Below are positions 16,402-23,974 of a stretch of 24,062 nt of DNA, piece by piece. This DNA comes from Bacillota bacterium (GTDB lineage Bacteria > Bacillota > Clostridia > Lachnospirales > Lachnospiraceae). The notes under the pieces are model-generated. The model searched no databases and was not told the origin of the DNA. It worked only from the letters and a program-made list of their open reading frames with translations. The translations under genes and the position numbers were made by a program. The first letter of the stretch is position 1; every line of letters starts with the position of its first letter. The stretch lies in assembly GCA_023399455.1 (NCBI GenBank), contig JAEWPN010000026.1, positions 1-24,062 of the forward strand. Direction: 5' to 3'.

Positions 16402-16423
16402 AAACCTTCCACTATAACACCAG
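16402..16423. promoter_or_regulatory. 22-nt motif, copy 1, upstream of the MerR gene
   Basis: AAACCTTCCACTATAACACC plus AG matches the copy at 17222-17243 in 20 of 22 positions. Seven nt after it is TATAAT (16430-16435), so it covers the -35/spacer zone of the likely merR promoter, where MerR proteins bind. It is not a clean dyad. Confidence 0.5.
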
Positions 16424-16475
16424 ACTTTTTATAATGATATTATGATACAATAGAGAACGGTGGTGATAAAATAAA

Positions 16476-17237
16476 ATGAATACCTATAAGACATCCGAAA
16501 TTGCACGTTATATCGGAATCCATCCTAATACGGTCCGGCTTTATGAAGAGCTTATGCTGATTCCCAAACCCGAACGAAAAGCAAATGGATATCGGATTTT
16601 TACAGATTTTCATCTGGAACAGATGAAGCTTGTGAGAACTGCTCTCCAGATAGCGGTTCTGCAGAACGGTCTAAGGAAGCAGGCGATTACCATTATTAAG
16701 ACCTCCGCTGCCGGTGATTTCGACAAAGCAATTTATATCACAAAGCAGTATTTACAGCAAATTAAAGACGAGCAGAGAAACGCAGAGGAAGCCCTGGTCA
16801 TTACCGAAAAGCTGTTGTCTCAGGACGAGCCGGAAATAGTTGATACGGTCTTGACCAGAAAGGAAGCCGCGGAGTATCTGCAAATCACTATGGATGCTTT
16901 AAGAAATTGGGAAATGAACGGCCTGATTACCATAAAGCGAAAGCAAAATGGATATCGCATTTATGAGGAAGAGGATATTCGGCGGTTAAAAATCATACGT
17001 TCCCTGCGCTGTGCCAATTACTCTCTTTCAGCAATTTTGCGAATGCTGAATACCTTATCCAGCAATCCGGGCGCAAGCATCCGGCAAGCCATCGATACCC
17101 CGAAAGAAAACGACGATATTATTTCCGTATGCGACAAGTTGATCACTTCATTGCATCACGCAGAACAAAATGCGTACGCTATGATGGCACAGCTTAAGAA
17201 AATGAAAAAACAGTTTGGAACAAACCCTCCACTTTAA
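16476..17237 (+). CDS. MerR-family regulator with two MerR helix-turn-helix domains
   Basis: 253 residues. The first winged HTH covers about 1-70 (YKTSEIARYIGIHPNTVRLY, then NGYRIFTDFHLEQM). A helical segment of about 80-120 follows, then a second MerR HTH at about 125-195 (LTRKEAAEYLQITMDALRNW, then NGYRIYEEEDIRRLKIIRSL), and a short helical tail. Canonical MerR proteins have one HTH and dimerise through a coiled coil, so two in one chain may let a monomer mimic a dimer or bridge two sites. It is in the same direction as, and 62 nt before, an ABC exporter that it probably controls. GGTGGTGAT lies before the ATG. The ligand is unknown. Confidence 0.88.
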   Translation: MNTYKTSEIARYIGIHPNTVRLYEELMLIPKPERKANGYRIFTDFHLEQMKLVRTALQIAVLQNGLRKQAITIIKTSAAGDFDKAIYITKQYLQQIKDEQRNAEEALVITEKLLSQDEPEIVDTVLTRKEAAEYLQITMDALRNWEMNGLITIKRKQNGYRIYEEEDIRRLKIIRSLRCANYSLSAILRMLNTLSSNPGASIRQAIDTPKENDDIISVCDKLITSLHHAEQNAYAMMAQLKKMKKQFGTNPPL

Positions 17238-17243
17238 CACCAG
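17222..17243. promoter_or_regulatory. 22-nt motif, copy 2, at the merR/ABC junction
   Basis: The second copy of the motif found at 16402-16423. It includes the last three codons and the stop of merR, and its final 8 nt form the left arm of the terminator-like hairpin. No -10 follows it at the spacing seen in copy 1. Confidence 0.45.
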
Positions 17244-17269
17244 TTCTTGTGCTGGTGTTATTCTTTTTT
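17236..17269 (+). terminator. Terminator or attenuator between merR and the ABC exporter genes
   Basis: AACACCAG (17236-17243), an 8-nt loop and CTGGTGTT (17252-17259), then ATTCTTTTTTA. The stem is short but perfect and is followed by a T-run; its left arm begins inside the merR stop codon. Because exporter genes follow only 30 nt later with no evident promoter of their own, partial readthrough control is plausible. Confidence 0.65.
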
Positions 17270-17299
17270 ATGCCAAGAAAAAAGGAGGAAATATATCAT

Positions 17300-18034
17300 A
17301 TGAAAACAGCTATAGAAGTAAAAAAACTGTGCAAATCTTATTCTGAAGTCAAAGCGGCACAAGATATCGATATTTCCATTTGCCGCGGAGAGGTGTTCGG
17401 TCTGTTAGGTGCAAACGGCGCAGGCAAAAGTACCACGATTGAATGTATCCTGGGAACAAAGAAACAGGACAGCGGAACAGTATCTATTCTTGGAATGAAC
17501 CCCCAAAAAGATCGAAAAAGACTTTTTGAGAAAATTGGTGTTCAATTTCAGGAAGCTAACTATCAAGACAAGATAAGAGTGGCTGAGCTTTGCGAGGTTA
17601 CGGCTTCCCTTTACAGAAAGATTCCGGATTATGCCGGTCTTCTCAAACAGTTCGGACTCTCAGATAAGCTTAAAAGTCCGGTAAGTGAACTTTCGGGAGG
17701 ACAGAAGCAGCGGTTATTCATCGTTCTTTCGTTAATTCCCGATCCGGAAGTTGTATTCCTGGACGAACTGACCACCGGACTCGATGCAAGGGCAAGGCGG
17801 GATGTGTGGAAGATCCTCTTGGATCTAAAGCAAAAAGGACTGACCATTCTGTTGTCCTCTCATTTCATGGATGAAGTAGAGGCCCTTTGCGACAGAATCA
17901 TGATTCTGAAGAATGGGAAAGCTATTTTCCACGGAACGGTACAAGACGCCGTTGCCGCCAGCCCCTATGAAAGATTAGAGGAAGCGTATCTTTGGTACAC
18001 AGACGAGGAGGAAAAAGAAAATGAAAGCATTTAA
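17300..18034 (+). CDS. ABC exporter ATP-binding protein (ABC-2 / drug-efflux type)
   Basis: 244 residues, one ABC domain of the CcmA/DrrA type. Walker A GANGAGKST, Q-loop VQFQEANYQ (Gln-Glu), signature LSGGQKQRLFIVLSL, Walker B VVFLDELTTGLD (Leu in place of the usual Pro of DEPT), and switch His in LLSSHFMDEVEAL. It powers the permease encoded next, whose start it overlaps by 14 nt. ATG 17300 is preceded by AAAGGAGG; upstream in-frame starts lie in the terminator and merR end and are rejected. Exported substrate unknown; MerR control suggests a toxic or antibiotic compound. Confidence 0.93.
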   Translation: MKTAIEVKKLCKSYSEVKAAQDIDISICRGEVFGLLGANGAGKSTTIECILGTKKQDSGTVSILGMNPQKDRKRLFEKIGVQFQEANYQDKIRVAELCEVTASLYRKIPDYAGLLKQFGLSDKLKSPVSELSGGQKQRLFIVLSLIPDPEVVFLDELTTGLDARARRDVWKILLDLKQKGLTILLSSHFMDEVEALCDRIMILKNGKAIFHGTVQDAVAASPYERLEEAYLWYTDEEEKENESI

Positions 18035-18764
18035 AACACTTTTAAAAACAGAAATCCGGCTGTCTCTGCGGGGAATGGATATGTTTATTTTTGCTATCTG
18101 CATGCCTATTGTAGTTGTGGTCATCTTAGGTGCTCTGTTTGGAGATAAGCCGGCCTTTGAGGGGGCAGAATACACCTTTTTGGAGCAGTCCTTCGGCGCG
18201 GTAGCAACGATCGCTATTTGTGCCGGAGGAGTAATGGGTCTTCCCCTGGTCGTATCCGATTACCGGAGCAGGAAAATATTAAAGCGGCTTAAGGTGACTC
18301 CTACCAGCCCTGCCCTTATCTTGGCGGTACAGGTTGTTATTTATGCGCTTTACTCCTTTACTTCCCTCATCCTTGTTTATATGATAAGCACACTGTTCTT
18401 CGGCTATCAGCTGCGCGGTTCATGGCCTCAATTCTTAGAGGCTTACCTACTTGTTATGCTGTCTATGTTCAGTATCGGGCTGTTAGTGGGCGGACTCGCG
18501 CCTAACATAAAAATAGCCGGCGTTGCCGCCAGCCTGCTGTATTTTCCAATGCTTATTTTTTCAGGCGCCACTCTGCCTTACGAGGTCATGCCTGCCGGAC
18601 TTCAAAAAGCTGCAGATATGCTGCCATTGACACAAGGAATCAAGCTTCTCAAGGCTGCTTCACTCGGTCTGCCAATAGACAGCGTTTTCATTCCAGCTAT
18701 AGTGATGATTGTAATTGCCGTAATATGCGTTACTATTTCCCTGCGCTTTTTTAAATGGGAGTGA
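18021..18764 (+). CDS. ABC-2 type exporter permease
   Basis: 247 residues with six hydrophobic segments: one after the first ~20 residues (MFIFAICMPIVVVVILGALF), then TIAICAGGVMGLPLVV, ILAVQVVIYALYSFTSLILV, YLLVMLSMFSIGLLVGGL, a LYFPMLIFSGATLPYEVMP segment (the conserved ABC-2 signature region), and a C-terminal helix. The RSRKILKRLKVTPTSP coupling motif sits in the cytoplasmic loop. GAGGAGG lies 9-10 nt before the ATG, inside the ATPase gene. It probably forms a homodimer with the ATPase dimer. Confidence 0.93.
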   Translation: MKAFKTLLKTEIRLSLRGMDMFIFAICMPIVVVVILGALFGDKPAFEGAEYTFLEQSFGAVATIAICAGGVMGLPLVVSDYRSRKILKRLKVTPTSPALILAVQVVIYALYSFTSLILVYMISTLFFGYQLRGSWPQFLEAYLLVMLSMFSIGLLVGGLAPNIKIAGVAASLLYFPMLIFSGATLPYEVMPAGLQKAADMLPLTQGIKLLKAASLGLPIDSVFIPAIVMIVIAVICVTISLRFFKWE

Positions 18765-18824
18765 TAAAGGAGCCTGCGAGAATACTACGATTATAATACT
18801 GCTGATGTTAATGGGTTTTGCAGC

Positions 18825-20858
18825 TTACAGGTACTTGGCAATGATCTGGACCAAACGGGTCGGAAGCTGTTCCAGATTGGTAATATCTATAAATCGCTCC
18901 TGCCCATATATATCGCAAATCATTTCCTTGTCCTGTCCAATCGCAGCCGCAAGAAACAGCACACCTTTTCGACTGTAGTCATGGATCACCTGCTTCATAT
19001 CGTCCTTAGCATGAGTGCCGGTATAATCCGGCATCGCTTTGGGCTGACCGTCACTCAGGCTAATCAACAGCTTGGTCGTCTGGGGAGCATTTGCCAGTTT
19101 CTCCGCTAAAATCCGAAGCGCCATTCCATCTCGGTTGTTACTCATGCTCTGAATCGCCATGAGCGAATATTTGTCGTTAAGCTTCGGTTCCTCCCAGTCA
19201 ATATAAGAATACATAGACATTTTCTCTTTTGGCGAACGGTCAGCGGTATCTCCGTAAATCAGCACAGGGATACCACAGCTTTCACAAAATTCATAGACTG
19301 CCAGAGCGGCTTGCTTCGCTGCTGTCAGCCGTCCGAATGCGTGCATGGATGCTGATTGGTCAATACGCAGGGCAACGGCCAGCGAAGGTTCTTCTTCCGG
19401 CGGACGTTTTTTGGAAAAGTAACAAAAATCAGGGGATACCACTTTTTCAGCGTGAAATTTTGTGCCAAAGACACGATTGCCTGAAAGCTCCACAGAAATT
19501 TCATGTTCCAAAAGCGGTTCGGTCTTTCTTGTCAATTCCCGGATGACCGGCATGAGTGCGGAAGCCATCTGACGGTACTCCTGCCGGTGGGCGGCTGTAG
19601 ATTCCGGGCGATGGACAATCATGCCTACTTTTTCGTGAACGGAACTTTTGACAGCCGCCCTTGCCTGTTGGTTCAAGTGCTTGCGAAAAGTGCTCTTATC
19701 CTGCTCCAGATCTGCTTGTTCCTCCGTCCGTAACTCATGGTACATGGGAGCGCCATCGTCACCGGTATCCGAACTCCGTGTTTGTGCAGGGTTTTCTGAC
19801 GAACTATTGGATTCTCCCTCACTATCTGAAGACCTTCGAAGAACTACCTCAGGAGGAGAATCTTTGTCAGGCGCAGGAGACAGTGCCTCAACATCCCCAT
19901 CCGCCCGAAGCTCCAGAACCTCGCCGCCTGTTCTTTCGTGTCGGGAAACAACCGCTTCCAATGCTTCCATTGTTCCATGATTGGACAACGCCTGTTCTAA
20001 CAGAACGATTTCATCCGGGTCGGTGGTAATTTTATAAACGACCTTGTGATAAAGAGATTCTGCCGCATCGTTGCCTTGCAGAACCGCATCCACCCAAAAG
20101 AAATAAGAACGCATACCAGACACGCCTTTCATTGCATTGGCCTTGGCTGTCCGGTCGAGCATAACGATAATTTGAGCAAAAATACGCAGCAACTCGACGT
20201 CGCAACAGCCTGTTTTTGCCGCTGCCCGCTCTACCATGACCTCGATCGGCGGTAAATCCATTTTCTCTGCGTGCTGCACCCGGTCACGCAGTGCCTCATT
20301 CAGCGGACGGCAGCCGTTATATCCTCTGTTTGTTGTAATAACCGCAATAAAATCCGGGTGACGATGAACGATGCGGCTTGGCAGATTAATACTGCCATCC
20401 GGCTCCAGAGCAGAGCCTACGGCCATTAATACTGCTGCATCACGGATGACCGTAGGTTCCTGAATTTCCAGAATCCAGCCATTTTCATAAGCCCTTACGA
20501 TTTCAGACGGATAATATTGATACTCTATATTGTTATTTTTTCTATCCGACTGCAATACCGGCAAAATGGTTCCGAGTATATCAGATTTATCCATATCCGC
20601 AAAGCAGGTGATCTTGGTGTAGGGCAGTCCAAAATCGGCGGAAAGTGCCTTGGTCAGCTGAGTTTTACCGGAACCGGCATCGCCTTCCAATAAAATATTT
20701 GTGATTTTCATTTCGCCCATTTCCCAGTTGTGTTTAACTGACTCGCAAATGCGCCGCTCCGCATCGCTTTCAATATGAGAAGAGCTTTTCTTCCAGACAA
20801 GAGTCTGTTCTTCTTCTGTCAACTGTCTGTTAGGTGACAGAAGCCATTTGTTTTCCAT
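18825..20858 (-). CDS. MoxR-like AAA ATPase fused to a VWA domain
   Basis: 677 residues. Residues ~1-290 are a MoxR/CbbQ/CobS-like AAA+ module: Walker A GDAGSGKT (59-66), sensor-1 Asn177 (VITTN), arginines in ALRDRV (191, 193). At the Walker B position the sequence is WILEIQEP: Glu134 is kept but the preceding Asp is Gln133. Residues ~320-400 are an acidic, Ser-rich linker. The C-terminal ~200 residues are a CobT-like VWA domain with an intact MIDAS (Asp500-x-Ser502-x-Ser504, then Asp603 in SLSDGQ). Such pairs remodel or metallate protein complexes; here both are on one chain. No cobalamin or chlorophyll genes are nearby, so I do not call it a chelatase. ATG 20858 lies 2 nt after the upstream stop; a GTG four codons earlier is possible. 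Confidence 0.88.
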   Translation of the reverse strand: MENKWLLSPNRQLTEEEQTLVWKKSSSHIESDAERRICESVKHNWEMGEMKITNILLEGDAGSGKTQLTKALSADFGLPYTKITCFADMDKSDILGTILPVLQSDRKNNNIEYQYYPSEIVRAYENGWILEIQEPTVIRDAAVLMAVGSALEPDGSINLPSRIVHRHPDFIAVITTNRGYNGCRPLNEALRDRVQHAEKMDLPPIEVMVERAAAKTGCCDVELLRIFAQIIVMLDRTAKANAMKGVSGMRSYFFWVDAVLQGNDAAESLYHKVVYKITTDPDEIVLLEQALSNHGTMEALEAVVSRHERTGGEVLELRADGDVEALSPAPDKDSPPEVVLRRSSDSEGESNSSSENPAQTRSSDTGDDGAPMYHELRTEEQADLEQDKSTFRKHLNQQARAAVKSSVHEKVGMIVHRPESTAAHRQEYRQMASALMPVIRELTRKTEPLLEHEISVELSGNRVFGTKFHAEKVVSPDFCYFSKKRPPEEEPSLAVALRIDQSASMHAFGRLTAAKQAALAVYEFCESCGIPVLIYGDTADRSPKEKMSMYSYIDWEEPKLNDKYSLMAIQSMSNNRDGMALRILAEKLANAPQTTKLLISLSDGQPKAMPDYTGTHAKDDMKQVIHDYSRKGVLFLAAAIGQDKEMICDIYGQERFIDITNLEQLPTRLVQIIAKYL

Positions 20859-20860
20859 TG

Positions 20861-21325
20861 TTAATAACACTCCAATTCTTCAATAATACGAGTGAGCGTT
20901 CGAAGCCGCTCGCCGGTTAGTTCTCCCAAATCGTTTAAGGCTTGGGAAAAGCTTTGTATATCGTTGTTGATGTTCGGGTTTTCCGTACAAACTGTTACCG
21001 GAAGTACGCCGCCTTGCAGCCCGAGGCGCTCCACCGTTGGGTTTTCGGGATTGTAGAGCAGGGGCATCCGATAAGCTTCTTTAAAGTATAGCAGAGTACG
21101 GCTTAGAAAGATCATCAGGTCGAATATCTGATGAACAGGAAGTTCGATACTTACTTCAGGCGTTCCTTCTGTATTTTCTTTCCAAATCTGTACGGCAATC
21201 TGCATTTTCTTGTTTTCTTCCATTACGGGAGCGCCTATGGTCAGCCGTTTAATATCTGAACGGCAGGCGCTGCGTCCATCAATACGATCATAATTATCTG
21301 CAATCATTACAATGTCTTCATTCAT
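20861..21325 (-). CDS. Protein of unknown function in the AAA-VWA operon
   Basis: 154 residues, not recognised. It has no signal peptide or membrane helix and is mixed alpha/beta in appearance. Notable stretches are IVMIADNYDRIDGRSACRSD near the start, VSIELPVHQIFDLMIFLSRTLLYFKEAYR in the middle, and an acidic helical C-terminus RLRTLTRIIEELECY. Its start overlaps the GIY-YIG stop by 4 nt (ATGA), with AGGAGG 8 nt upstream, and its stop is 2 nt from the AAA-VWA start, so all three are tightly coupled. A role as adaptor or substrate of the AAA-VWA protein is a guess from position. Confidence 0.85.
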   Translation of the reverse strand: MNEDIVMIADNYDRIDGRSACRSDIKRLTIGAPVMEENKKMQIAVQIWKENTEGTPEVSIELPVHQIFDLMIFLSRTLLYFKEAYRMPLLYNPENPTVERLGLQGGVLPVTVCTENPNINNDIQSFSQALNDLGELTGERLRTLTRIIEELECY

Positions 21326-21666
21326 CGCCAAATCCTCCTCGCCTGCGGAGCTTTTGCCAGACATTGCTTCAGCAAATCCTCTAATTCAACGGTGTGATCG
21401 TCCTGCGGGTTCTCATATTTCAAAAATTTCATCACAGAGCTTTCAAATCCGCTTTCTCCATATTGGTCCCAAAGTTCCTGCATCCGTTTGTTAGGATGTC
21501 CACCGGCAGACAACTTAAAGCGGTTGCTGTTAAAATCTGCTCTTGTATCTTTGGATATCCCCACGAATTCTTCGCCGGTCACTACGCATTTAAAAGCGAT
21601 GACTCCCATTTCAGGATGACGATTTTTCCATTCATCCAAAAGTTCACGTTTTCTTTTTATATCCAT
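21322..21666 (-). CDS. Small GIY-YIG-nuclease-like protein
   Basis: 115 residues. The pattern VIAFKCVVTGEEFVGISKDTRADFNSNRF, then SAGGHPNKRMQELWDQYGESGFE, then HTVELEDLLKQCLAK resembles short GIY-YIG-fold proteins: strand and turn, Arg-containing helix, HPN-K-LQ segment, and the Glu of the last helix. The GIY and YIG strands themselves are degenerate (VIAF, FVGIS), so nuclease activity is uncertain. I choose ATG 21666 with AGGTGAT 4-6 nt upstream over earlier in-frame ATGs, which lie within the promoter/leader. First gene of the three-gene operon with the AAA-VWA protein. Confidence 0.72.
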   Translation of the reverse strand: MDIKRKRELLDEWKNRHPEMGVIAFKCVVTGEEFVGISKDTRADFNSNRFKLSAGGHPNKRMQELWDQYGESGFESSVMKFLKYENPQDDHTVELEDLLKQCLAKAPQARRIWR

Positions 21667-21685
21667 AATAATCACCTCGTGTTTC

Positions 21686-21714
21686 ATTGTAAGGTAGTTA
21701 GTCTGCGAAAACAA
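21686..21714 (-). promoter_or_regulatory. Promoter of the GIY-YIG/AAA-VWA operon
   Basis: On the minus strand, TTGTTT (21709-21714), a 17-nt spacer and TACAAT (21686-21691) lie 20 nt before the first gene. The -35 overlaps the base of the terminator hairpin at 21713-21747. Confidence 0.65.
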
Positions 21715-21747
21715 TCCACGCTCCGTAGACTAAACGGAGCGTGGATT
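21713..21747 (-). terminator. Strong hairpin after the alpha/beta hydrolase gene
   Basis: AATCCACGCTCCGT (21713-21726) and ACGGAGCGTGGATT (21734-21747) form a perfect 14-bp stem with a 7-nt loop, 23 nt after the hydrolase stop. On the minus strand it is followed by a short GTTTTC tract, so it is a likely Rho-independent terminator with a modest U-run. Confidence 0.7.
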
Positions 21748-21769
21748 AAAGAAGTTAAACTTTTGAATT

Positions 21770-22642
21770 TTATTTAGAATCTTGCTGTAATTTTCTGTCA
21801 AGATACAATTGCAGGGAATCTGAGAATTCTTCCGGGCGTTCTTTCTGAGGCCAATGTTTACATCCTTCCATTAAGTATATTTCGCAATCGGGAATCCTTT
21901 TCCCGGCAAGAATAGTACCTTTTACAGGAACTGCCTTGTCAAGAGTGCCATGTATAAGCAGTGTAGGGGAATTTATTTCTTCAAGTCTACCAAACAAATC
22001 TGTTGTAAGGCCTGTAGATGTAATCTCACTTCTTTGAAATGACATGAAAGGCTTGCCTGCACCAGGCTCCTGCATAACTTTTTGTATCTCAGCGACTAAA
22101 TCATCGCTTATCTTTGATTTATCACCAAACAAACTGTATTTTAAGGACCATCTGATGATGGATGGATATTTATTTGTCCATGAGTACAAATTGTCGTTGA
22201 GCTTTGAACGAATAAACCAATGGGTTAACCTATGCCATGACAATTTATCGAATAACCCCCATGCGTCAACCGGCACAAGAATCTTAATAAGCTCCGGGTA
22301 TGTCAGTGCCATATTCAGGCATATACCGCCTCCCAGGGACAGCCCGGTCAGGATGACCGGTCTACCCCCCAGTTCTTCGATTATGCCCTTTACTATATCC
22401 GTATAGAACGACAAAGTGTATTCGCCGTTTATCCGGTCGCTCGTCCCGTATCCAGGTAGATCCGGCGCAACGACTTGATACTGATCGGACAGCAACGGAA
22501 TCACCCCGGCCCAGGAAAGCATTGCCGAATCCACACCGGCGCCGTGCAATAATACGATAGTATCGTTACCGTCTCCGGCACAATAGCATGTTATGCCTAC
22601 TCCATTTACACGGATATGTTTTTTCTCAATTAGGTTAGTCAT
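21770..22642 (-). CDS. Alpha/beta-fold hydrolase
   Basis: 290 residues. The fold and catalytic triad are visible: oxyanion region LLHGAG (31-36), VVAPDLPGYGTSD, nucleophile Ser102 in GLSLGG, acid Asp235 in LLIHGTLDKAVP, and His263 in EGCKHWPQ followed by ERPEEF. It has no signal peptide, so it acts in the cytoplasm. The reaction cannot be named; esterase, lactonase and C-C hydrolase are all possible. GGAGGTAATCTGA precedes the ATG. It lies 73 nt after a tetR-type gene on the same strand and is probably co-transcribed with it and controlled by it. Confidence 0.92.
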   Translation of the reverse strand: MTNLIEKKHIRVNGVGITCYCAGDGNDTIVLLHGAGVDSAMLSWAGVIPLLSDQYQVVAPDLPGYGTSDRINGEYTLSFYTDIVKGIIEELGGRPVILTGLSLGGGICLNMALTYPELIKILVPVDAWGLFDKLSWHRLTHWFIRSKLNDNLYSWTNKYPSIIRWSLKYSLFGDKSKISDDLVAEIQKVMQEPGAGKPFMSFQRSEITSTGLTTDLFGRLEEINSPTLLIHGTLDKAVPVKGTILAGKRIPDCEIYLMEGCKHWPQKERPEEFSDSLQLYLDRKLQQDSK

Positions 22643-22715
22643 TCAGATTACCTCCGCCATTGCTTTCAACATTCATCTTAATGCATGTCCCGGTTTCTAA
22701 TAATAAACATACCAG

Positions 22716-23324
22716 CTATGCGTTGCCGAGTAAGTTCATAATCATAGGGACAGCCAGAAATTTAATCTTGTTTAACTCGCCATCACTTGTCTTGCCTTGG
22801 ATATAGTCATGGCATAACTGCTCGATGATGCCATAACTAATACGGAGCTTTTCTATTAAAAACTCTTCTGAATAGCCGACTTCAATAAGTATTTTATATA
22901 GCTTTTCGAGCATTTGATATTCAAAACCATTAAAAAGGTCCTGAATATCATTGTTAAGCAGTGCCAAGGCCAGAAACTCGTTATGTGCATCCCTGTTCAT
23001 CTTATGGGAGGAGATAGATAAATCAATAAATTCCCCAATTACAAAAGCAAGTTTTTCCCTTTCAGCGATTTGATCCAGTATTATTTTGAATTGTTCTTCC
23101 AGTTGAAAAATATATAGCTTAACTACTTCTATTAAAATATCTTTTTTGTCATGAAAATAGCTATATACTATTCCGGTAGAGACACCGGCCTCTTTTGCGA
23201 TCTCTGCCGTATTTGTCTTATAATATCCTTTTTCGCAAAATAAGCCGTAACTGGCCTTAATAATGGCATCCTTTTTTTCTATAGATCGCTTTTGTTTTGG
23301 GATACGAATTTCATTAGCAGACAT
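22716..23324 (-). CDS. TetR-family transcriptional regulator
   Basis: 202 residues. The N-terminal TetR HTH is clear: KKDAIIKASYGLFCEKGYYK, then TAEIAKEAGVSTGIVYSYFHDK with helix 3 contacts, then KDILIEVV. The remaining helical ligand domain is not informative about the inducer. I use ATG 23324, with AGGAGG 8 nt upstream, not the GTG three codons earlier, which is too close to that site. Its promoter abuts the palindrome at 23383-23408, so it most likely represses itself, the hydrolase, and the divergent membrane-protein gene. Confidence 0.93.
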   Translation of the reverse strand: MSANEIRIPKQKRSIEKKDAIIKASYGLFCEKGYYKTNTAEIAKEAGVSTGIVYSYFHDKKDILIEVVKLYIFQLEEQFKIILDQIAEREKLAFVIGEFIDLSISSHKMNRDAHNEFLALALLNNDIQDLFNGFEYQMLEKLYKILIEVGYSEEFLIEKLRISYGIIEQLCHDYIQGKTSDGELNKIKFLAVPMIMNLLGNA

Positions 23325-23353
23325 CTTCCTCACCTCCTGATGCTTACAGAATG

Positions 23354-23382
23354 ATTATATACTCTGTAATGATAAAAATCAA
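23354..23382 (-). promoter_or_regulatory. Promoter of tetR and hydrolase
   Basis: On the minus strand, TTGATT (23377-23382), a 17-nt spacer and TATAAT (23354-23359). The -35 ends exactly where the palindromic operator 23383-23408 begins. Confidence 0.75.
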
Positions 23383-23408
23383 TTAATATGAAATAAATTT
23401 CATATTAA
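23383..23408. promoter_or_regulatory. TetR operator copy 1 (26-bp palindrome)
   Basis: TTAATATGAAAT, AA, ATTTCATATTAA is a perfect 12-bp inverted repeat placed between the two divergent -35 boxes. It shares an 18-nt core, ATATGAAATAAATTTCAT, with copy 2, whose core starts 58 nt further on. Confidence 0.8.
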
Positions 23409-23411
23409 TAC

Positions 23412-23440
23412 TTGACATCCGGGAACATATCGTTTACGGT
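23412..23440 (+). promoter_or_regulatory. Promoter of the divergent membrane-protein gene
   Basis: TTGACA (23412-23417) is a consensus -35; 17 nt later is TACGGT (23435-23440), a weak -10. Predicted transcription would begin inside operator copy 2. No better -10 is seen at allowed spacing. Confidence 0.6.
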
Positions 23441-23444
23441 AATA

Positions 23445-23462
23445 ATATGAAATAAATTTCAT
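23445..23462. promoter_or_regulatory. TetR operator copy 2
   Basis: ATATGAAATAAATTTCAT repeats the core of copy 1 just downstream of the -10 of the plus-strand promoter, a classic repressor position. It lies 18 nt before the GTG start. Confidence 0.75.
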
Positions 23463-23480
23463 GTTTAGGAGGATAATAAT

Positions 23481-23888
23481 GTGAATAATAGAGAAAACCC
23501 TACCCTCAGACAATATATATGTTACCTCGTCTTTATGCTCATCGCTTGCAGTGGTGCGTTGATCTGGCAACTCTGCATACCACATTTAGCGGGAACATTT
23601 ACCAGCTGGGGAATTGCTTATGGATGGCAACGAGAAATTGCCTTATGGAATATCGGCATTATAATATCAATTATCTATGCATTAGTAAAAAGAAATTTGG
23701 AATTTATGAAGATATTGACAATACAATCAGCCGTGTTATGCTGGGTATTGGGTATCAATCATTTGGTAGCTCTCCTGATAAATTTTTCATTTACTTATAT
23801 AATACACATTTTAGGCATATTTGAGGTTATGCTTTTAGGTGGTATCTGGGGGGCTGTTTTGCTAATTAAATCAAAAGACAGGCATTGA
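23481..23888 (+). CDS. Small four-helix membrane protein of unknown function
   Basis: 135 residues, not recognised. Four hydrophobic segments can be seen: about 12-30 (YICYLVFMLIACSGALIW), 52-68 (IALWNIGIIISIIYALV), 76-103 (long, with a central GINH), and 105-130 (YIIHILGIFEVMLLGGIWGA). The C-terminus is short and basic. I use the GTG at 23481, with AGGAGG 8 nt upstream; the ATG two bases earlier is out of frame and is followed at once by TGA. Divergent from tetR with an operator on each side of its promoter, it is probably the main target of that repressor, perhaps with a transport or membrane-stress role. Confidence 0.85.
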   Translation: MNNRENPTLRQYICYLVFMLIACSGALIWQLCIPHLAGTFTSWGIAYGWQREIALWNIGIIISIIYALVKRNLEFMKILTIQSAVLCWVLGINHLVALLINFSFTYIIHILGIFEVMLLGGIWGAVLLIKSKDRH

Positions 23889-23974
23889 TTCTTTTCATTT
23901 TTTTTATGATCGCACTCTATCGGGAAACCAGCGGAAATCGAGTAGGAGGCGGTGACTAACCGCCGTCCTCTCAC

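Noticed and set aside
18825..20858. Cobaltochelatase CobS/CobT assignment for the AAA-VWA protein.
   Set aside because: The fold order fits, but no cobalamin genes are present and the Walker B is altered; the neighbours point elsewhere.
23519..23824. An overlapping 101-codon frame in the membrane-protein gene.
   Set aside because: It is a shadow of the 23481-23888 gene, which has the ribosome binding site, the operator-controlled promoter and clear membrane helices.
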